Below, piece by piece: positions 36,803 to 46,439 of a stretch of DNA of 64,000 bases. Location: contig NZ_CP079095.1 in the NCBI RefSeq assembly GCF_019285515.1, positions 496,001 to 560,000 on the forward strand, given 5' to 3'. Source of the DNA: Methylococcus sp. Mc7. Its GTDB lineage: Bacteria; Pseudomonadota; Gammaproteobacteria; Methylococcales; Methylococcaceae. The notes beneath the pieces are model-generated. The model had not been told where the DNA came from and searched no databases. It saw only the letters and a program-made list of their open reading frames with translations. The translations under genes were made by a program, and so were the position numbers. Positions within the stretch are counted from its first letter, which is position 1. Every line of letters begins with the position of its first letter.

Positions 36803-36807
36803 GGCGT

Positions 36808-37353
36808 TCAGATCTTGAGCGCGGTGTCGCGGTAATACCGCAGCTCCGCGATGGACTCGCGGATGTCGTCCAGCGCCAGATGGGTGCTCTGCTTCTGCAG
36901 GCCTTCCTTCAGCGCCGGCGCCCAGCGCTCGGCCAGGATCTTCAGCGTCGACACGTCGAGGTTGCGGTAGTGGAAATAGGCCTCCAGCCTGGGCATGCAG
37001 CGGGCGAGGAAGCGGCGGTCCTGGCAGATGCTGTTGCCGCAGATGGGGGACTCGTTCGGCGGCACCCATTCGCCGACGAAACCGAGCGTCAGCCGCTCGG
37101 CCTCGGCTTCGTCGACCGTGCTCCGCCGCACCCGTTCGATCAGCCCGGATTCGCCGTGCTGCTTGCGGTTCCAGTCGTCCATGCGGTCCAGCACCGATTC
37201 CGGCTGGTGGATCGCCAGGACCGGGCCTTCGGCGAGCACGTTGAGCTGGCTGTCGGTGATGATGGTGGCGATTTCGATGATGGCGTCGTTCTGGGTGTCC
37301 AGCCCGGTCATCTCCAGATCGATCCAGATGAGGTTTTGTGCGTCCTGAGCCAT
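36808..37353 (-). CDS. orn: Oligoribonuclease
   Basis: A 181-residue DEDDh 3'-to-5' exonuclease. ExoI is [10 protein letters not shown], with the first Asp and Glu, ExoII surrounds the [10 protein letters not shown] Asp, and ExoIII has the [14 protein letters not shown] His and Asp. The length is that of E. coli Orn (181). The enzyme degrades short RNA pieces and pGpG, so it finishes c-di-GMP breakdown started by EAL enzymes such as the one at 23901-27764. It heads a two-gene unit with the SDR gene and is divergent from the M48 protease gene. Confidence 0.95.
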   Translation of the reverse strand: MAQDAQNLIWIDLEMTGLDTQNDAIIEIATIITDSQLNVLAEGPVLAIHQPESVLDRMDDWNRKQHGESGLIERVRRSTVDEAEAERLTLGFVGEWVPPNESPICGNSICQDRRFLARCMPRLEAYFHYRNLDVSTLKILAERWAPALKEGLQKQSTHLALDDIRESIAELRYYRDTALKI

Positions 37354-37452
37354 GCCGGTCCTTCAAAATGCCTGGGGGTCCAAACTTGTCAGGGATTTTA
37401 TCAAAGGCTACCCTCTAGCGCCGTTTTCCCAAATCCATACCCGTAACCGCGC

Positions 37453-38694
37453 ATGAATACCTTCACCACCCTGTTCCTGGCGGCGCTGGCCGTCTCCTCC
37501 GGCATCGAATACTGGCTGGCCCGGCGCCAGGCCAGCCACGTGCGGCTGCACCGCGACCGTGTGCCGGAAGCGTTCCGGGACAGCGTGTCGTTGGAGGACC
37601 ACCGGAAAGCGGCGGACTATACCCTGGCCAAGGGCCGTCTCGGCGACGTGGGGCGGATCGTCGGTATCGCGATCCTGCTGGGATTCACCCTGGGCGGCGG
37701 GATCGACGCCATCGCCGCGCTCTGGAACGGTTTCGGGTTTGCACCGATCGCCACCGGCGTCGGCATCGTCCTGACGACGCTGCTGGCATCCCAGTTGCTC
37801 GAGCTGCCACTCAACCTCTACCAGACCTTCCGGATCGAGGAGCGCTTCGGCTTCAACCGTACCACGCCGCGCCAGTTCGCCATCGACTTGGGGCTGCAAA
37901 CGGCGCTCTCCATCGTCATCGGCGCCCCGCTGCTGGCCTCGATCCTCTGGGTGATGGACAGCACAGGCGCGCAGTGGTGGATCATCGCCTGGGCCATCCT
38001 GATGACGTTTTCGATCCTGATGAGCTGGGCCTTCCCGACCCTCATCGCCCCCTTGTTCAACAAATTCACCCCCCTCGCGGACCTGACGCTCAGGGCGCGC
38101 ATCGAGGCCCTGCTCGAGCGCTGCGGCTTCCACGCACAAGGCATCTTCGTCATGGACGGCTCCAAGCGCTCCGGCCATGGCAACGCCTACTTCACTGGGC
38201 TGGGCAACAACAAGCGCATCGTGTTCTTCGACACCCTGGTCGACTCGCTCAACCACGACGAGATCGAAGCCGTGCTGGCCCACGAACTCGGCCATTTCAA
38301 GCGCCGCCATGTGCTGAAGATGCTGGCCGGCACGTCGCTGGTGACGCTGGCCGGCTTCGGCCTGCTCGGCTGGCTGAGCGGCGAGGCCTGGTTCTACCAA
38401 GGACTCGGCGTCAGCGAGCAATCCCATGCCGTCGCTTTGCTGCTGTTCATGCTGGTGTCGCCGGTGTTCTCGGTCTTCCTGCAGCCGCTCATGGCCTATG
38501 TGCAGCGCCGCTACGAATTCGAGGCCGACGATTTCGCCGCCAGCCAGACCCGCGCCCGCTACCTGGTACATGCCCTGGTCAAGCTGTACCGGGAGAACGC
38601 CAGCACTCTCACGCCGGACCCGCTGTACGCCGCTTTCCACTACAGCCATCCGCCCGCCGCGATACGCATCGACCATCTGGCCGCAAAAATCTAG
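37453..38694 (+). CDS. M48 family zinc metalloprotease (Ste24-like)
   Basis: A 413-residue membrane protease with the zinc motif HELGHFKRRH (about residues 277-286) and a third ligand in YEFEADDFAA. It has about six or seven membrane helices, including an N-terminal one, in the layout of Ste24/CAAX-type prenyl proteases. In bacteria, which do not process prenylated a-factor, such enzymes act in membrane protein quality control. It is followed 17 bp later by rsgA on the same strand. Confidence 0.88.
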   Translation: MNTFTTLFLAALAVSSGIEYWLARRQASHVRLHRDRVPEAFRDSVSLEDHRKAADYTLAKGRLGDVGRIVGIAILLGFTLGGGIDAIAALWNGFGFAPIATGVGIVLTTLLASQLLELPLNLYQTFRIEERFGFNRTTPRQFAIDLGLQTALSIVIGAPLLASILWVMDSTGAQWWIIAWAILMTFSILMSWAFPTLIAPLFNKFTPLADLTLRARIEALLERCGFHAQGIFVMDGSKRSGHGNAYFTGLGNNKRIVFFDTLVDSLNHDEIEAVLAHELGHFKRRHVLKMLAGTSLVTLAGFGLLGWLSGEAWFYQGLGVSEQSHAVALLLFMLVSPVFSVFLQPLMAYVQRRYEFEADDFAASQTRARYLVHALVKLYRENASTLTPDPLYAAFHYSHPPAAIRIDHLAAKI

Positions 38695-38711
38695 CGGCGG
38701 CCCTTGCCGTC

Positions 38712-39614
38712 ATGGAGGAGGTCCGGAAAGGACGGGTGGTCTGCCATCTCGGCAAAGGGCTGGCGGTGGAGGACGAAGCCGGCCGTATCGTCCTGTGCCA
38801 CACGCGGCGGCGGCTGGGCGATGCCGCCGTCGGCGACCATGTGAGGTGGGAACCCTGCGAGGGCGATCAGGGCCGGGTGCTGGAAATATTGCCGCGCCGT
38901 TCGAGCCTGGTGAGGCCCGCTTACGGCGGGCGCGTGCGCATCGTTGCGGCCAATCTGGACCGGGTCTTCGTGGTCCTGGCGCCGGAACCCGAGCCGGACT
39001 GGCTGCTCGCGGACCAGATCCTGGCGGTCTGCGAATGCCGGCATATCGCGGCTGCCCTCATTCTCAACAAGATCGACCTCGCCGGCGCGTCCGCCCTGGA
39101 TGGCGCGTTGCGCGACTACGAATCCGCCGGCTACGAGGTGTTCCGCATCAGCACCCGGACCGGGGAGGGACTGGACGCCCTGAAATCCGTCCTCCATTCG
39201 GGCTGCGGCATGCTGAGCGGGCAGTCCGGCGTGGGCAAATCCTCGCTGACCAACGCCCTGCTGCCGGAGCGGAATTTGCGGGTCGGCGAACTCTCCGCCC
39301 ACAGCGGGCTGGGCCGCCATACCACCACCTCGGCGACGCTCTACCATTTGCCCGAGGGGGGAGAACTGATCGACAGTCCGGGCGTCGCCGTGTTCGGCCT
39401 GGCCGAGATGGCGCCTACGGAGATCGCGCAGGCTTACCGCGATTTCCGGCCCTATCTCGGAAAATGCCGTTTCAACGACTGCCGCCATGTCAAGGACAAG
39501 GGATGTGCGGTGCGCGAAGCCGTTGAAGCCGGAACGCTCTCATCGGCCCGCTACGAACGCTACCTCAAGCTGCTGGATCGGCTCGGTTCGGCCATGGAGT
39601 TCAGCGGCGGCTGA
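38712..39614 (+). CDS. rsgA: Ribosome small subunit GTPase RsgA
   Basis: A 300-residue circularly permuted GTPase. An N-terminal OB domain is followed by G4 NKIDLAG, then G1 GQSGVGKSSLTNALLP and G3 DSPGV. The C-terminal zinc site is in CRFNDCRHVKDKGCAV. RsgA checks and helps mature the 30S subunit in late assembly. The start at ATG 38712 places the OB domain at residue 1. It lies in operon with the M48 protease and converges on the small Cys-motif gene with 3 bp between. Confidence 0.92.
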   Translation: MEEVRKGRVVCHLGKGLAVEDEAGRIVLCHTRRRLGDAAVGDHVRWEPCEGDQGRVLEILPRRSSLVRPAYGGRVRIVAANLDRVFVVLAPEPEPDWLLADQILAVCECRHIAAALILNKIDLAGASALDGALRDYESAGYEVFRISTRTGEGLDALKSVLHSGCGMLSGQSGVGKSSLTNALLPERNLRVGELSAHSGLGRHTTTSATLYHLPEGGELIDSPGVAVFGLAEMAPTEIAQAYRDFRPYLGKCRFNDCRHVKDKGCAVREAVEAGTLSSARYERYLKLLDRLGSAMEFSGG

Positions 39615-39617
39615 GAC

Positions 39618-39947
39618 TCATGGCCGGGAATAAAGGACATTGCAGGCGGTCTGGATCTGCTGGGCAGCGAAAGCGCTGGACACGTCTTCCCCGTATTTCA
39701 GGATGCATTCTGTCGGCGTCCCTTCCAGCGGCTCTTCCACGGAAAGATCGTCGGGAAAATCGGCCAGGCAGATTTTCATGATTTCCCGGGCCACCTGGTC
39801 GTTTTTCACGTCCTCCATGCCGTAGAGGACGCATTCCCAATAGTTCGATGGCCCGGTGAGCCCAGCCGCGGCCAACGCCGGACTGAGCAACAGCAATGAA
39901 AGCGGCGGTCGGATTCTGGACAACACGGGCGGACGTTCCGTCATCAT
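39618..39947 (-). CDS. Small secreted protein with a duplicated Cys motif
   Basis: A 109-residue protein from ATG 39947 (or 39944). A signal peptide of about 27 residues ends in ALAAAG. The mature part contains two copies of one pattern: ECVLYGMEDVKNDQVAREIM followed by KIC, and ECILKYGEDVSSAFAAQQIQ followed by TAC. Each starts with Glu-Cys and ends in Cys about 22 residues later, which suggests two small helical hairpins each closed by a disulfide. I do not recognise the family. The frame also extends upstream to an ATG at 40022, which would spoil the signal peptide. Confidence 0.6.
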   Translation of the reverse strand: MMTERPPVLSRIRPPLSLLLLSPALAAAGLTGPSNYWECVLYGMEDVKNDQVAREIMKICLADFPDDLSVEEPLEGTPTECILKYGEDVSSAFAAQQIQTACNVLYSRP

Positions 39948-40048
39948 GAAGAGCGGCAACAATGATAACATTCGGAACCGAGCGGGAACGCGGCGGGTGA
40001 CCGCCGGGCATCCCCGACGCATTTCGATTTCAATACCGGACCCTTTCC

Positions 40049-40459
40049 ATGACGCAGCCGACGGCAGAACTCGTTTCCATCGTCCACGACAAGGTTCCCA
40101 ACCGGATTCGCTTCCGGGTGCCGCTCATCAGGTACCGGCAGACCTACGCCGAAATCCTCAAGCAGTCGATCCTCAGGGACGCGGCTGGAAAGGGCATTTA
40201 CCACGCCGAGCCCAACATCACGACCGGGACTCTGCTCGTCAAGTATCATCCGGCCATCCACACCGAAGCCTATGTGGTGGAGCTGGTGCGGGCGACCGTC
40301 GAAAACCTCTCGACGGGAAGCATAGAAATCTCGGCCAAGCACAAGAATCCCCGCATCGGCAAGATGAGACCGGGGGCATTCTTCACCCGGGAACTGGTCG
40401 TGAGCATCGTCGGCAACGTCGTGGCCGGCCTCATTCTCGCCTTCGTCGCCACCCGTTGA
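40049..40459 (+). CDS. HMA2-like heavy-metal-associated domain protein
   Basis: A 136-residue protein. The first about 95 residues form a ferredoxin-like fold (VSIVHDKVPNRIRFRVPLIR, GIYHAEPNITTGTLLVKYH) as in HMA-like domains that lack the CxxC metal motif. The C-terminus carries one membrane helix (VVSIVGNVVAGLILAFVA). Such proteins resemble the N-terminal parts of some P-type ATPases, but no ATPase gene follows here. No metal ligand is evident; a membrane adaptor role is possible. Confidence 0.65.
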   Translation: MTQPTAELVSIVHDKVPNRIRFRVPLIRYRQTYAEILKQSILRDAAGKGIYHAEPNITTGTLLVKYHPAIHTEAYVVELVRATVENLSTGSIEISAKHKNPRIGKMRPGAFFTRELVVSIVGNVVAGLILAFVATR

Positions 40460-40468
40460 CGGGATGGC

Positions 40469-41266
40469 TCATCTCAATAGGAGGCGCTTCACGGCCTGCC
40501 GCCAACGCATCGGCAGAAAATGGGTGAAAACCCGGCGCAGATAGGCGGCGATCAGTAGAGGATCGCTCCAGGGCGCATCGCTCCAGCACCGCCATAGGCT
40601 ATCGAGGTCGCGTTCGCCGACGGCGCGGTAAAGGCTCTGCGGGAACAGGTGGATCACCGACCCGCACGCCGCCGCCGACGGCTCCCGGCACCCGGCTCCG
40701 CGCGTGCCTTCGAGCATGGCGCGGAAGCTGCCCGCGAAGCTGACCCCTGAATGCGCGTCGAGGTGGTAGGTCGGCGTGGGCCTGGGGTTGAATTCGATCA
40801 GATACACGCGGTCCCGTTCCGCATCGTGCATCCAGTCCACCCCGGCGAAACCGTGGAATCCGCTCAGGGCCCCCACGCCGGCGAGCATCGGCCCGATATC
40901 GCGGTGGAACATCGCCTCACGGGCGCAGGAAGACGCCAGCGGCGTCGGCCAGCACAGCCGGGAATACCAGGACTGCCAGCACGCCGGCACGCCGCGGTCG
41001 AACAGCACGTCGGAGGAACCGACCCGGCCGTCCACAAACTGCTGGACGAGCATCACGCCATTGCCTTCATCCAGCAGTTCGAAGGCGGCTTTCAGTTCGG
41101 CCTCACCCGCCGTGGCGACGTGGCTGGTGACGTAACGCGAACGCGCCACCGCCAGTCCCGGCGGCGCCAACAGCGTTACCCGGCAGCCGGCGTCGTGCAG
41201 AAGACGAGGAAACCGGGCGATGCCGACCGCATCGATGCCAACGACCAGCAGAACCTCGAAATCCAT
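40469..41266 (-). CDS. ATP-grasp-like protein, probably shortened
   Basis: A 265-residue frame with a Rossmann-like start (LLVVGIDAVGIARFPRLLHD), an ATP-grasp core (VMLVQQFVDGRVGSSDVLFD) and the metal-binding DRVYLIEFNPRPTPTYHL. In related ATP-grasp proteins that I recall, about 100 more residues, including the first nucleotide-binding Lys region, stand between the first segment (ending about SHVATAG) and the core. Their absence suggests an internal in-frame deletion or a minimal variant. The substrate is unknown. It is convergent with the HMA2-like gene, 9 bp apart. Confidence 0.6.
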   Translation of the reverse strand: MDFEVLLVVGIDAVGIARFPRLLHDAGCRVTLLAPPGLAVARSRYVTSHVATAGEAELKAAFELLDEGNGVMLVQQFVDGRVGSSDVLFDRGVPACWQSWYSRLCWPTPLASSCAREAMFHRDIGPMLAGVGALSGFHGFAGVDWMHDAERDRVYLIEFNPRPTPTYHLDAHSGVSFAGSFRAMLEGTRGAGCREPSAAACGSVIHLFPQSLYRAVGERDLDSLWRCWSDAPWSDPLLIAAYLRRVFTHFLPMRWRQAVKRLLLR

Positions 41267-41319
41267 CCGGCCTCCCTGCTGCCGATCACTTCATCCCGCG
41301 CCGGCGTCCATGAAACGGA

Positions 41320-43185
41320 TCAGTCCTGGTCGGGCTTGATATAGACGTCCGCGCTCCTGCGCATCTCCGCCACGAACGCGGCGAATTCCTTCTGGCCGGC
41401 GCTCCGTGCCAAAGACTGGCGCACGGTCTCCATGTCCTTGTCGGCCTCTGGAGACGCCTCTCCCTCCTTGATCGCCGCGATGCGGAGGATTGCCTGGTCG
41501 CCGTTTTCGAGCGCCACCAGGATCGGGCGGTTCAACTCCCTCGTCCCGAACGCGGCATTCACGACGGCAGCCGCCACCTCGGAGGCATCGCGCTTGACCG
41601 TGAGCGGTCCGGTGACTTTCCAGTTGTGGGCCTTCGCCACTTCCCCCAGGGTCTTGCCCGCGCCAATCTCTTCGAGCGCCGCATCCGCGATGCCCTGAGT
41701 CTTCTGCCTGGCCGCCTGATCACGCAGTTGGGTGACGATCCGGCCGCGCACTTCGGCGAGAGGCTTGGCTTCGGCCGGACGATGCTCCTTCAGCCTGAGC
41801 ACGACGACCTTGTCCGCCCCGACTTCGACGACATCGCTGTTCTTGCCACCCAGCACCTCCTCGCTGAAAGCCGCCTTGCGCACTCCCTCCTCCGCAAAAA
41901 TTCCCTCTCCGTCCTCGCGGGTGAACGGCCCGCTCTCCTCGACCTTCAATCCCAGCGCCTGAGCCGCCGGCTCCAGCGTGTCGGGGTGCTCGAATGCGGA
42001 TTCGGTGAGTTTCTGCCCCAGATCGTAGAACCGGTTCTCCGCCGCATTCCTGCGAAAGCCTGCGGCCACTTCATCCTTCACCTGGTCGTACGGCTTGGTC
42101 GTAGCGGGCACCAACTCCGTCACCGTGATCAAGTGATATCCGAAGGACGTCCTGACCGGTTCGGAAACCGCGCCCTGGGACAGCGCCAATGCCGCTTTCT
42201 CGAAGTTCGGCTCCATGGCCCCCTTGGTGACCACGCCGAGGTCGCCGCCCTTCTCGGCCGAAACCCGATCGTCGGAGGTTTCCTTCGCAACCTTGGCGAA
42301 ATCCTCCCCCTTGAGCAGACGGTCCCGGATCTGATTGATCTTCGCCAGCGCGGCGGCCTCCTCTTCGGGCTTGGCCAAATCCGCGGTGACGAGGATATGG
42401 CTCACTTTCCGCCGCTCTTCCGTGGTGAAACCGGCCTTTTGTTCCTCGTAGAAATTCCTGAGGTCCTCCTCGGTAGGCTGCACCTCTTTCGCCACGCCGT
42501 CGAGGCTCAGCGAGAGGTAACTTACGGTAACGGTTTCGGGGGACTGGAATTCGTCCTGGTGCGAACGGTAATACTCGTCGATCGACGACTCGGTCACGTC
42601 TGCATCGGCCTTCGCCAGCGGCACCGTCGCAAACTCGATTTCACGCTCCTGGTTCTTCAGGCGGAAAAAGGCGATCACCTGCTGCTTGGTGGCAAAAGCG
42701 GTATCGGTAATGCCCCGCTGAAACTGCTCCATCAAGAGGGCGCGCTTGACCTGCTCGGCGAAAACCGGCGAATTCATCCCTTGCGCCGAAAGCATGACGT
42801 CGTACTTGTCCCTGTCGAATTTGCCGTCGGTCTGGAAATACGGCAGCGTCTGGATGAAAGCACGCACCGCGGAATCGGGGACGGCCAGCCCCTCGCCTGC
42901 CGCGGCCTGCGAAATCAGCTCATCGCGCACCAGGCGCTCGAGTGCCTGCCGTTTCAACTGCTTTTCGTCGACGTCCCCGAGACCGACCAGATTGGCCAGA
43001 TCCTGCTGGTAGGCCTGGACCAGATCGCGTTCGAAGAAATCCCGGTCGCCGACGACCGCTACGGGTGCCTCCTTGCCCGAATCGAAATAGTTGTTGATTC
43101 CCCAAAAGGCGAAAGGAATACCCACCAGAATCAACATCGCCCAGGCAAAAATACCCTGCGCTTTATCACGAATGGCCTGCAGCAT
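41320..43185 (-). CDS. ppiD: Periplasmic folding chaperone PpiD (SurA-N/parvulin)
   Basis: A 621-residue, membrane-anchored peptidyl-prolyl isomerase. One helix near the N-terminus (about residues 14-32) anchors it, followed by a SurA-like chaperone region and a parvulin domain (about 265-360: RKVSHILVTADLAKPEEEA, GGDLGVVTKGAMEPNFEKA, VRTSFGYHLITVTE). A long C-terminal chaperone region follows. The length equals that of E. coli PpiD (623). It receives proteins leaving the Sec translocon. As in other gammaproteobacteria, it follows hupB with tRNA genes between. Confidence 0.93.
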   Translation of the reverse strand: MLQAIRDKAQGIFAWAMLILVGIPFAFWGINNYFDSGKEAPVAVVGDRDFFERDLVQAYQQDLANLVGLGDVDEKQLKRQALERLVRDELISQAAAGEGLAVPDSAVRAFIQTLPYFQTDGKFDRDKYDVMLSAQGMNSPVFAEQVKRALLMEQFQRGITDTAFATKQQVIAFFRLKNQEREIEFATVPLAKADADVTESSIDEYYRSHQDEFQSPETVTVSYLSLSLDGVAKEVQPTEEDLRNFYEEQKAGFTTEERRKVSHILVTADLAKPEEEAAALAKINQIRDRLLKGEDFAKVAKETSDDRVSAEKGGDLGVVTKGAMEPNFEKAALALSQGAVSEPVRTSFGYHLITVTELVPATTKPYDQVKDEVAAGFRRNAAENRFYDLGQKLTESAFEHPDTLEPAAQALGLKVEESGPFTREDGEGIFAEEGVRKAAFSEEVLGGKNSDVVEVGADKVVVLRLKEHRPAEAKPLAEVRGRIVTQLRDQAARQKTQGIADAALEEIGAGKTLGEVAKAHNWKVTGPLTVKRDASEVAAAVVNAAFGTRELNRPILVALENGDQAILRIAAIKEGEASPEADKDMETVRQSLARSAGQKEFAAFVAEMRRSADVYIKPDQD

Positions 43186-43234
43186 ATATCGGTACCGGAA
43201 TGACTATCGTTGATTGATACGACAAACTAGAGCC

Positions 43235-43267
43235 AAAAAAAAAACCCCGGCGGATGCCTGGGGTTTC
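43235..43267 (-). terminator. Rho-independent terminator after the tRNA-Val/tRNA-Asp genes
   Basis: On the minus strand GAAACCCC, a loop, then GGGG and ten T. The stem GAAACCCC/GGGGTTT with a T-run makes a canonical terminator just downstream of tRNA-Asp and upstream of ppiD. Confidence 0.85.
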
Positions 43268-43271
43268 GATA

Positions 43272-43348
43272 TGGCGGAGCGGACGGGGCTCGAACCCGCG
43301 ACCCCCGGCGTGACAGGCCGGTATTCTGACCAACTGAACTACCGCTCC
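43272..43348 (-). tRNA. tRNA-Asp (GTC)
   Basis: 77 bases including encoded CCA. Acceptor GGAGCGG pairs with CCGCTCC, the anticodon loop reads CTGTCAC (GTC) and the T-arm is GGGTTCGAGCCCC. It lies 16 bp after tRNA-Val in one transcript. Confidence 0.96.
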
Positions 43349-43364
43349 AATGATCTGATTCTCT

Positions 43365-43440
43365 TGGTGGGTGCTGTAGGGATCGAACCTACGACCCTCG
43401 CCTTGTAAGGGCGATGCTCTCCCAGCTGAGCTAAGCACCC
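43365..43440 (-). tRNA. tRNA-Val (TAC)
   Basis: 76 bases including encoded CCA. Acceptor GGGTGCT pairs with AGCACCC, the anticodon loop reads CTTACAA (TAC) and the T-arm is TAGGTTCGATCCCTA. It is located right after hupB on the same strand, as in Pseudomonas-type genomes. Confidence 0.96.
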
Positions 43441-43454
43441 CAAGTGAAGAAAAA

Positions 43455-43727
43455 TTAGTTTACAGCATCTTTGAGCGCCTTGCCACACTTGAACGACGGA
43501 ATTTTCGCAGCCTTGATGGTGATGCTACCGCCCGTCTGCGGATTGCGCCCCTGGCGCTCCGCGCGTTCCTTGACCGCGAACGAGCCGAACCCGACCAGCG
43601 AGACCGTATCGCCGTTCTTCAACGCACCGGTGATTGCGTCGATCACGGCATCCAGAGCGCGACTCGCATCGGCCTTCGTGAGATTGGCCGAATCGGCGAT
43701 AGCTTCAATCAGTTCCGCTTTATTCAT
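43455..43727 (-). CDS. hupB: DNA-binding protein HU-beta
   Basis: A 90-residue histone-like protein. It is full-length and starts [12 protein letters not shown], has the DNA-intercalating arm with RNPQTG (about residues 61-66) and ends [14 protein letters not shown]. It forms dimers that bend and constrain DNA. It stands between lon and two tRNA genes, the usual order. Its own promoter is visible at 43815-43844. A Cys in the C-terminus is unusual but present in some HU proteins. Confidence 0.96.
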   Translation of the reverse strand: MNKAELIEAIADSANLTKADASRALDAVIDAITGALKNGDTVSLVGFGSFAVKERAERQGRNPQTGGSITIKAAKIPSFKCGKALKDAVN

Positions 43728-43814
43728 TTCTTTCCCCTATTTGAGTTGACTGTACCGCTGCATCGAAAAGCCGGGCCGTGAATCCAGTGGAACTGGCGTC
43801 CCCCTAGCTGCCGC

Positions 43815-43844
43815 ACTTTAGCAGCGCAAAAAAAGTCGTGTCAA
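43815..43844 (-). promoter_or_regulatory. Sigma70-type promoter of hupB
   Basis: On the minus strand TTGACA (43844-43839) and TAAAGT (43820-43815), 18 bp apart, about 90 bp before the hupB start. A T-run lies in the spacer. Confidence 0.65.
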
Positions 43845-43881
43845 GGCGCGCAAGCCCCGGAATTCCTCGCCATCCGGCCCT

Positions 43882-46308
43882 TCAATGCGCGGTCAGGCCA
43901 CCGGCCGCTCCCACCGTTTTCGGAGCGCACTCCTCGGCGGGGGGAACCACCCGTTCGGACGGTTCCGGCAAGCGTTGCAAGGCTACGGCCAGCACTTCGT
44001 CGATCCACCGCACCGTCCGGACATCCAGGTCCTGTTTGATGTTCCGGGGGATATCGGCCAAATCCTTTTCATTTTCCTTGGGAATCAGGACCGTCGTGAT
44101 ACCGCCTCGATGTGCCGCCAGCAGCTTTTCCTTCAGTCCGCCGATGGGCAGCACCTCACCGCGCAAAGTGATCTCGCCGGTCATGGCGACGTCCGAGCGC
44201 ACCGGGATGCCCGTGAGGGACGAAACGAGGGCGGTGCACATGCCGATGCCCGCGCTCGGTCCGTCCTTGGGTGTCGCGCCTTCGGGCACGTGAATATGGA
44301 CATCGTGCTTCTGGTAGAACGAGGGATCGATACCCAGCGCTTCGGCGCGGCTGCGGACTACGGTCACCGCCGTCTGAATCGACTCCTGCATGACTTCGCC
44401 GAGCTTGCCGGTGTAGGTCTGCTTGCCGGTACCCGGCATGACTACCGCTTCGATCGTCAGCAGTTCCCCGCCCACTTCGGTCCAGGCCAACCCCGTGACC
44501 TGGCCGATCTGGTCGCTTTCTTCGGCACGACCGAAACGGAAACGCTGCACGCCGAGGTAGTCGTCCAGGTTGCGCGGAGTGACCGACACCTTCTTGTGGC
44601 TGGGCTTGAGCAGCAGATTCTTGACCACCTTCCGGCAGATCTTGGCGATTTCCCGCTCCAGGCTGCGAACCCCGGCCTCGCGGGTGTAGTGCCGGATGAT
44701 GTCGCGGACGGCCGTCTCGCTGATGTGAACCTCGGTGTCCTTCAGCCCGCAGTTCTTCATCTGCTTGGGCACCAGATAGCGCATCGCGATGTTGACCTTC
44801 TCATCCTCGGTATAACCGGGGAGGCGGATGATCTCCATGCGGTCCAGCAGCGCGGGCGGAATGTTGAGCGTATTCGCCGTGGCCACGAACATGACTTCGG
44901 ACAGATCGAAGTCCACTTCCAGATAATGGTCGGCGAAGGTGTGGTTCTGTTCCGGATCCAGCACCTCGAGCAGGGCGGACGCCGGATCGCCGCGGAAGTC
45001 CATGGCCATCTTGTCGATTTCGTCCAGCATGAACATCGGATTCCGCGTCTTCACCTTGGACAGATTCTGCAGGATCTTGCCCGGCATCGAACCGATGTAG
45101 GTTCGCCGATGGCCGCGGATCTCCGCCTCGTCACGGACGCCGCCCAAGGCCATGCGGACATATTTGCGATTGGTCGCGCGGGCGATGGATTGCCCCAGGG
45201 AAGTCTTGCCTACGCCGGGCGGCCCCACCAGGCAAAGTATCGGCCCCTTGATCTTCTTGACGCGCTGCTGCACCGCCAGATATTCCAGGATGCGCTCCTT
45301 GACCTTCTCGAGCCCGTAGTGCTCGGCTTCGAGGATTTCCTCGGCCTGCTGCAGGTCGTGACTCACCTTGGTGCGCTTCTTCCACGGCAGGTTCACGATC
45401 CAGTCGATGTAGTTGCGGACCACCGTGGCCTCGGCGGACATCGGAGACATCAGCTTCAGCTTGTTGAGTTCGGTTTCCGCCTTGGCCCGGGCCGCCTGGG
45501 GCATGCCGGCCTTTCCGATCTTCCGGCCCAGCTCCTCGAATTCATTGGGCACTTCCTCCATCTCGCCCAACTCCTTCTGAATGGCTTTCATCTGCTCGTT
45601 CAGATAGTACTCGCGCTGGTTCTTCTCCATCTGCTGCTTGACGCGGCCGCGCACACGCCGTTCCATCTCCAGCATGTCGACCTCGCCTTCCATCAGCGTG
45701 ATCAGCTTCTCCAGCCGGGCCGAGATTGCGCTGTTCTCCAGGATCGCCTGTTTGTCCTCGATCTTGACCGTCATGTGGGCGGCGATGGTGTCCGCCAGCC
45801 GCGCCGGATCGTCGATCCCCGAGAGCGAGTTGAGAACTTCGGGAGGGATGCGCTTGTTCAGCTTGACGTACTGGTCGAAGGTATTGGTCGCGGTGCGCAT
45901 CAGGACATCCAGCTCCCGCTCCTCGATGCCGGGAACCTCCCGGATCTCGGAAACGCTGGCGCTGTAGTGCTTGTCCGCCAGGCGGATGTCCTCCACCCGG
46001 CAGCGTTGAGCCCCTTCCACCAGCACCTTCACGGTGCCGTCCGGCAATTTCAGCAATTGCAGGATGTTGGAGAGCGTGCCCACTCGGTAGAGATCCTCGA
46101 AGCCGGGATCGTCGACTTCCGCGTCTTTCTGCGCCAGCAGCAAGACCTGTTTGCCATCCCGCATCGCGCTGTCCAGCGCGAAAATCGATTTTTCGCGCCC
46201 GACGAACAAGGGGATGACCATGTGGGGATAAACCACCACGTCGCGCAAAGGCAGTACCGGGACCCACCGTTCGCCGCTCAAATCATGTTCGACGCCTGAA
46301 TTTTCCAT
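43882..46308 (-). CDS. lon: ATP-dependent protease Lon
   Basis: An 808-residue Lon. The N-terminal substrate domain ([20 protein letters not shown]) is followed by coiled coils, the AAA+ domain with Walker [13 protein letters not shown] (about residue 360) and Walker [10 protein letters not shown]. The protease domain has the catalytic Ser in [10 protein letters not shown] (about residue 684) and Lys in GGLKEKLLA. Lon removes misfolded and regulatory proteins. It follows clpX, as in E. coli, and precedes hupB. The upstream gap (46309-46439) shows no clear heat-shock promoter. Confidence 0.97.
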   Translation of the reverse strand: MENSGVEHDLSGERWVPVLPLRDVVVYPHMVIPLFVGREKSIFALDSAMRDGKQVLLLAQKDAEVDDPGFEDLYRVGTLSNILQLLKLPDGTVKVLVEGAQRCRVEDIRLADKHYSASVSEIREVPGIEERELDVLMRTATNTFDQYVKLNKRIPPEVLNSLSGIDDPARLADTIAAHMTVKIEDKQAILENSAISARLEKLITLMEGEVDMLEMERRVRGRVKQQMEKNQREYYLNEQMKAIQKELGEMEEVPNEFEELGRKIGKAGMPQAARAKAETELNKLKLMSPMSAEATVVRNYIDWIVNLPWKKRTKVSHDLQQAEEILEAEHYGLEKVKERILEYLAVQQRVKKIKGPILCLVGPPGVGKTSLGQSIARATNRKYVRMALGGVRDEAEIRGHRRTYIGSMPGKILQNLSKVKTRNPMFMLDEIDKMAMDFRGDPASALLEVLDPEQNHTFADHYLEVDFDLSEVMFVATANTLNIPPALLDRMEIIRLPGYTEDEKVNIAMRYLVPKQMKNCGLKDTEVHISETAVRDIIRHYTREAGVRSLEREIAKICRKVVKNLLLKPSHKKVSVTPRNLDDYLGVQRFRFGRAEESDQIGQVTGLAWTEVGGELLTIEAVVMPGTGKQTYTGKLGEVMQESIQTAVTVVRSRAEALGIDPSFYQKHDVHIHVPEGATPKDGPSAGIGMCTALVSSLTGIPVRSDVAMTGEITLRGEVLPIGGLKEKLLAAHRGGITTVLIPKENEKDLADIPRNIKQDLDVRTVRWIDEVLAVALQRLPEPSERVVPPAEECAPKTVGAAGGLTAH

Positions 46309-46439
46309 CGAAGCACCCTCTCGATTGTCTTAAGCCACATAAGTGAGTTGAGGGCGCGGCGCGCAAATTGCAAGCATCGTTCATGACAAAATGCGCGCAC
46401 GCCGGAGAGGAAAAGCCGGAAGCGGTATCCCGCGGCAGA

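Noticed and set aside
43885-46299. Open frame of 804 codons on the plus strand
   Set aside because: It is the GC-rich mirror of lon; Lon has every expected motif and this frame has none.
46309-46439. Sigma32 promoter before lon
   Set aside because: No good match to the heat-shock -35 and -10 elements at proper spacing.
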